Shown here: piece by piece, positions 61,305-64,000 of the stretch
Layout: each line of letters opens with the position of its first letter
Numbering within the stretch: the stretch's first letter is position 1
Assembly: GCA_964035575.1 (NCBI GenBank)
Contig: OZ037859.1
Span: forward strand, 248,001-312,000
DNA: 64,000 bases
Direction of reading: 5' to 3'
Origin: Rhynchopus sp. YZ270_cl-10
Lineage: Eukaryota > Euglenozoa > Diplonemea > Diplonemida > Diplonemidae
Notes under the pieces: generated by a model
Database searches by the model: none
What the model was told of the DNA's origin: nothing
What the model saw: the letters and a program-made list of their open reading frames with translations, nothing else
Position numbers and translations under genes: made by a program

Positions 61305-62535
61305 AGCGGTGGGGGGGGGGGGTAGGGGAGGGTCACTGCACGTTAAATCTCTCGATAAATGCGATTTTTCCGATTTTGATCCTCAGAACCGCAGAAGTCC
61401 CCGAAAACTATACCAAACCACCTAGGGGACCCAAAAAACGCACCAGCGACCCAGTTTTGACACAGAAACACTCAGATGATGCCTGAAATGCAATTTTAAA
61501 AGAGTGCCTACAGAACTTGTACCTGCCCACCCCCGTAGACAGAGCAACTCACGCATCCATCACGCCTCAGTGTGGGCCAGGGGCCAGAAAAGCCCCCAAA
61601 GCCACATATTTTCACCCCAGAACCTATCCCGAGGGGTACCCAGGCTGTTTCGGGGTGTTTAGAGGGACTTGGTGGAACTTAGAACCATGTTTCAAAAAGG
61701 GTACAAGTACTGTGCCAAGGGTTTGCCCTCTCAAGGGACCAAGTACTTGTACCCTTTTTGAAACATGGTTCTAAGTTCCACCAAGTCCCTCTAAACACCC
61801 CGAAACAGCCTGGGTACCCCTCGGGATAGGTTCTGGGGTGAAAATATGTGGCTTTGGGGGCTTTTCTGGCCCCTGGCCCACACTGAGGCGTGATGGATGC
61901 GTGAGTTGCTCTATCTACAGGGGGGGTGGGCAAGGTACAAGTTGGTGGTCACTTTTAAAAAATGCAAAAAAGTCGCTCAGAAGTGGTCAAAAGTGCCCAA
62001 AACCGGGCGGAATTCGATTTTTGGGGTCCAAATGGGCCTATGGTGTGGTTTTTTTGACCTCAGGGGGTATTTTTTGATTTATTGCCTACTTCACGTTTTT
62101 TGACGGCTTCAGATACCTTAGGGTGGGAAAACCCTTGGTACCAGGTGCGTGACACTTTTTGAAACATAGTTCTAAGTTCCACCAAGTCCCTCTAAACACC
62201 CCGAAACAGCCTGGGTACCCCTCGGGATAGGTTCTGGGGTGAAAATATGTGGCTTTGGGGGCTTTTCTGGCCCCTGGCCCACACTGAGGCGTGATGAATG
62301 TGTGATTTGCTCTATCTACGGGGGTGGGCAGGTACAAGTTCTGTAGGCATTTTTTTAAAATTGCATTTCAGGCATCATCTGAGTATTTCTGTGTCAAAAC
62401 TGGGGCGCTGGTGCGTTTTTTGGGTCCCCTAGGTGGTTTGGTATAGTTTTCGGGGACTTCTGCGGTTCTGAGGATCAAAATCGGAAAAATCGCATTTATC
62501 GAGTACAGTGACCCTCCCCTAGGGGGGGGGGGGGG
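61305..62535. repeat. Nested inverted repeats at the palindrome centre
   Basis: 61322-61535 returns inverted at 62325-62525. Inside it, 61535-61700 returns inverted at 61745-61925 and once more, in that orientation, at 62155-62330. Only 61930-62145 is single copy. Confidence 0.85.
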
Positions 62536-62539
62536 GGGG

Positions 62540-63730
62540 TAGGGGGTACGACTCCAGCCATTTTTTGCGCACGGAAAATTCATTTGGCATTATCTGGTCA
62601 TCTCCAAGGCAACTGCGGGTGAAAAACACCCTCAGAGTGGGTCACAGGGGGCCTGTGGGTCGAAAAACGACCCAGAAGCCACCCCAGAATACAAAAAAAT
62701 GGAAAAAAATAGTGAAAAAACGGCTTTTTTCACGTTTTGGCCACTTTGGGCAAAATAGCGATTTTTCGAGAAAAAAATCAAAAACCGGGATATTTTTTGA
62801 CATCACAAAGCCTCCTTTGGCACAAATATACCCCAAAAGTGGCCTGTGAGTCCATTCCAACCTGTTTTGGACATATTTGACACTTTTGGAAGTGTTTTTT
62901 TGGTGTTTTTAGGTCAAAAAAATGCCCAAGACGTCCCCAAGACATCCCCAAGACACTTTGCACACCCCCTGTTACGGTCATATTTTTTTCGTTTTTTTGC
63001 CTGAAACCCCCAAAATACCCCTCCCGGACCCCACATAGTCCCGAATATCCATCACACACCCACTCAGAGTGAGTAGAAGCACCCCAAAAAAAATATTTTT
63101 TAAAGCCCTAAAATTGTGCTTCAGTTTCGGCAGCATCCATGTTGAAGTTGAAGGGCTTTAAAAAATATTTTTTTTGGGGTGCTTCTACTCACTCTGAGTG
63201 GGTGTGTGATGGATATTCGGGACTATGTGGGGTCCGGGAGGGGTATTTTGGGGGTTTCAGGCAAAAAAACGAAAAAAATATGACCGTAACAGGGGGTGTG
63301 CAAAGTGTCTTGGGGATGTCTTGGGGACGTCTTGGGCATTTTTTTGACCTAAAAACACCAAAAAAACACTTCCAAAAGTGTCAAATATGTCCAAAACAGG
63401 TTGGAATGGACTCACAGGCCACTTTTGGGGTATATTTGTGCCAAAGGAGGCTTTGTGATGTCAAAAAATATCCCGGTTTTTGATTTTTTTCTCGAAAAAT
63501 CGCTATTTTGCCCAAAGTGGCCAAAACGTGAAAAAAGCCGTTTTTTCACTATTTTTTTCCATTTTTTTGTATTCTGGGGTGGCTTCTGGGTCGTTTTTCG
63601 ACCCACAGGCCCCCTGTGACCCACTCTGAGGGTGTTTTTCACCCGCAGTTGCCTTGGAGATGGCCAGATAATGCCAAATGAATTTTCCGTGCGTTTGGTC
63701 CCAGCCAAAATGGCTGGAGTCGTATCCCCT
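62540..63730. repeat. Long hairpin 2, inverted copy of hairpin 1
   Basis: Arms 62540-63110 and 63151-63730 around loop 63111-63150. The loop is the complement of the hairpin 1 loop, and the outer-end difference between arms is mirrored too, which proves the whole unit was copied in inverted orientation. Confidence 0.92.
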
Positions 63731-63750
63731 AGGGGGGGGGGGGGGGGGGT

Positions 63751-64000
63751 ACCACCCACCCCCCAAGGCCAACATCGGCCGAAAAATTACCCAGAGGCCT
63801 GACCCCCCCCCCCCCCCCCCCCCTAGGTGGGGGCAAAACCTTCAGGACGGGTGAGGCATTTTGACTTTTTTGGACTTCCGCGCAAAGTACCCACAAACCA
63901 CCCCTCATACCCACCCAGAAATGGGTCAGAAACACCCTGTGACCCGAAAATCCATGCTAAGGGCGACTCAGAATATGAAAAAATGCAAAAAAATAGTGAA
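63751..64000. other. Start of a further repeat module, cut by window end
   Basis: After another C run and CCTAGG (63801-63830) a new sequence begins (GGTGGGGGCAAAACCTTCAG). Its end (TATGAAAAAATGCAAAAAAATAGTG) resembles the middle of the hairpin arms, so the mosaic continues. Confidence 0.5.

Larger units (their letters stand above)
58548..63750. repeat. Nested giant palindrome region bounded by C/G runs
   Basis: Two long hairpins (58570-59760 and 62540-63730) are themselves inverted copies of each other, so this 5.2 kb is a palindrome with a 2.8-kb centre. C or G runs of about 12-20 nt mark module borders near 58548, 59827, 61311, 62522, 63731 and 63801. The frames of 72-114 codons inside the arms occur in four mirrored copies and are not convincing genes. 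Confidence 0.9.

Noticed and set aside
58681-63619. Recurrent 72-114 codon proteins in the palindrome arms
   Set aside because: They exist only because the hairpin arms are mirrored; no start context, no acceptor and no domain-like pattern, and overlapping frames on both strands are equally open.
58548-64000. Telomere
   Set aside because: No TTAGGG-type or other short telomeric array; only C/G runs and palindromes are present.

Overview
The window is eukaryotic nuclear DNA from a microbial protist. Reasons: GT-AG introns can be placed exactly in conserved genes (prefoldin 3, kinesin-13, SMU1); there are mitochondrial-type genes (an SLC25 carrier, phosphatidylserine decarboxylase), a U-box ligase, a four-subtype transposon load, and no bacterial features. 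Most genes (about 15 of 20) lie on the minus strand, are compact, and 13 of them carry an AG preceded by a non-purine-rich stretch only about 11-35 nt before the ATG. Together with the one-way gene order this hints at spliced-leader trans-splicing and polycistronic transcription, as in Euglenozoa. That placement is an inference; no spliced-leader gene was found.

Layout. 1-5.8 kb: the tail of a plus-strand gene, a hAT transposon remnant, a 6-phosphogluconolactonase-type gene, another hAT-like MITE and a TACTG microsatellite. 5.9-13.4 kb: prefoldin subunit 3, a second hAT remnant (inverted copy of the first), two small unknown genes, a four-pass membrane U-box protein and a probable mitochondrial membrane protein. 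13.4-18.1 kb: gene-free, with small structured repeats and a remarkable 5-, 7- and 9-bp tandem array locus. 18.2-37.6 kb: the gene-rich core, with kinesin-13, a helical-repeat protein, a four-pass membrane protein, a sirtuin, phosphatidylserine decarboxylase, a mitochondrial carrier, the splicing factor SMU1 (four exons), a ubiquitin-like-fold candidate, a cysteine-rich plus-strand gene and a 1047-residue ankyrin/PDZ protein. 37.8-44.0 kb: a DNA element with inverted ends and a 7-bp target duplication, interrupted by a young tyrosine-recombinase-class retroelement (Ngaro/VIPER style split repeats, RT and RNase H). 44.1-53.6 kb: a cysteine-rich protein, a MULE-type MITE, a surface protein with four near-identical CUB-like repeats, a ubiquitin-like/ankyrin protein and a large TPR-like protein. 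53.6-58.5 kb: gene-free repeats. 58.5-64.0 kb: nested giant palindromes bounded by runs of about 20 C or G.

The genes are unrelated housekeeping, cytoskeletal, mitochondrial and surface functions, so there is no functional operon. What unites the window is its intergenic DNA: at least three families of short conserved elements recur between genes. The best (consensus AAGATGAACCTAAGCC, loop, GCTTAGTCACCTT) forms a hairpin whose stem changes in a compensatory way between copies. I recognise none of them from known families; they are the strongest candidates for something undescribed, along with the palindromic end region.
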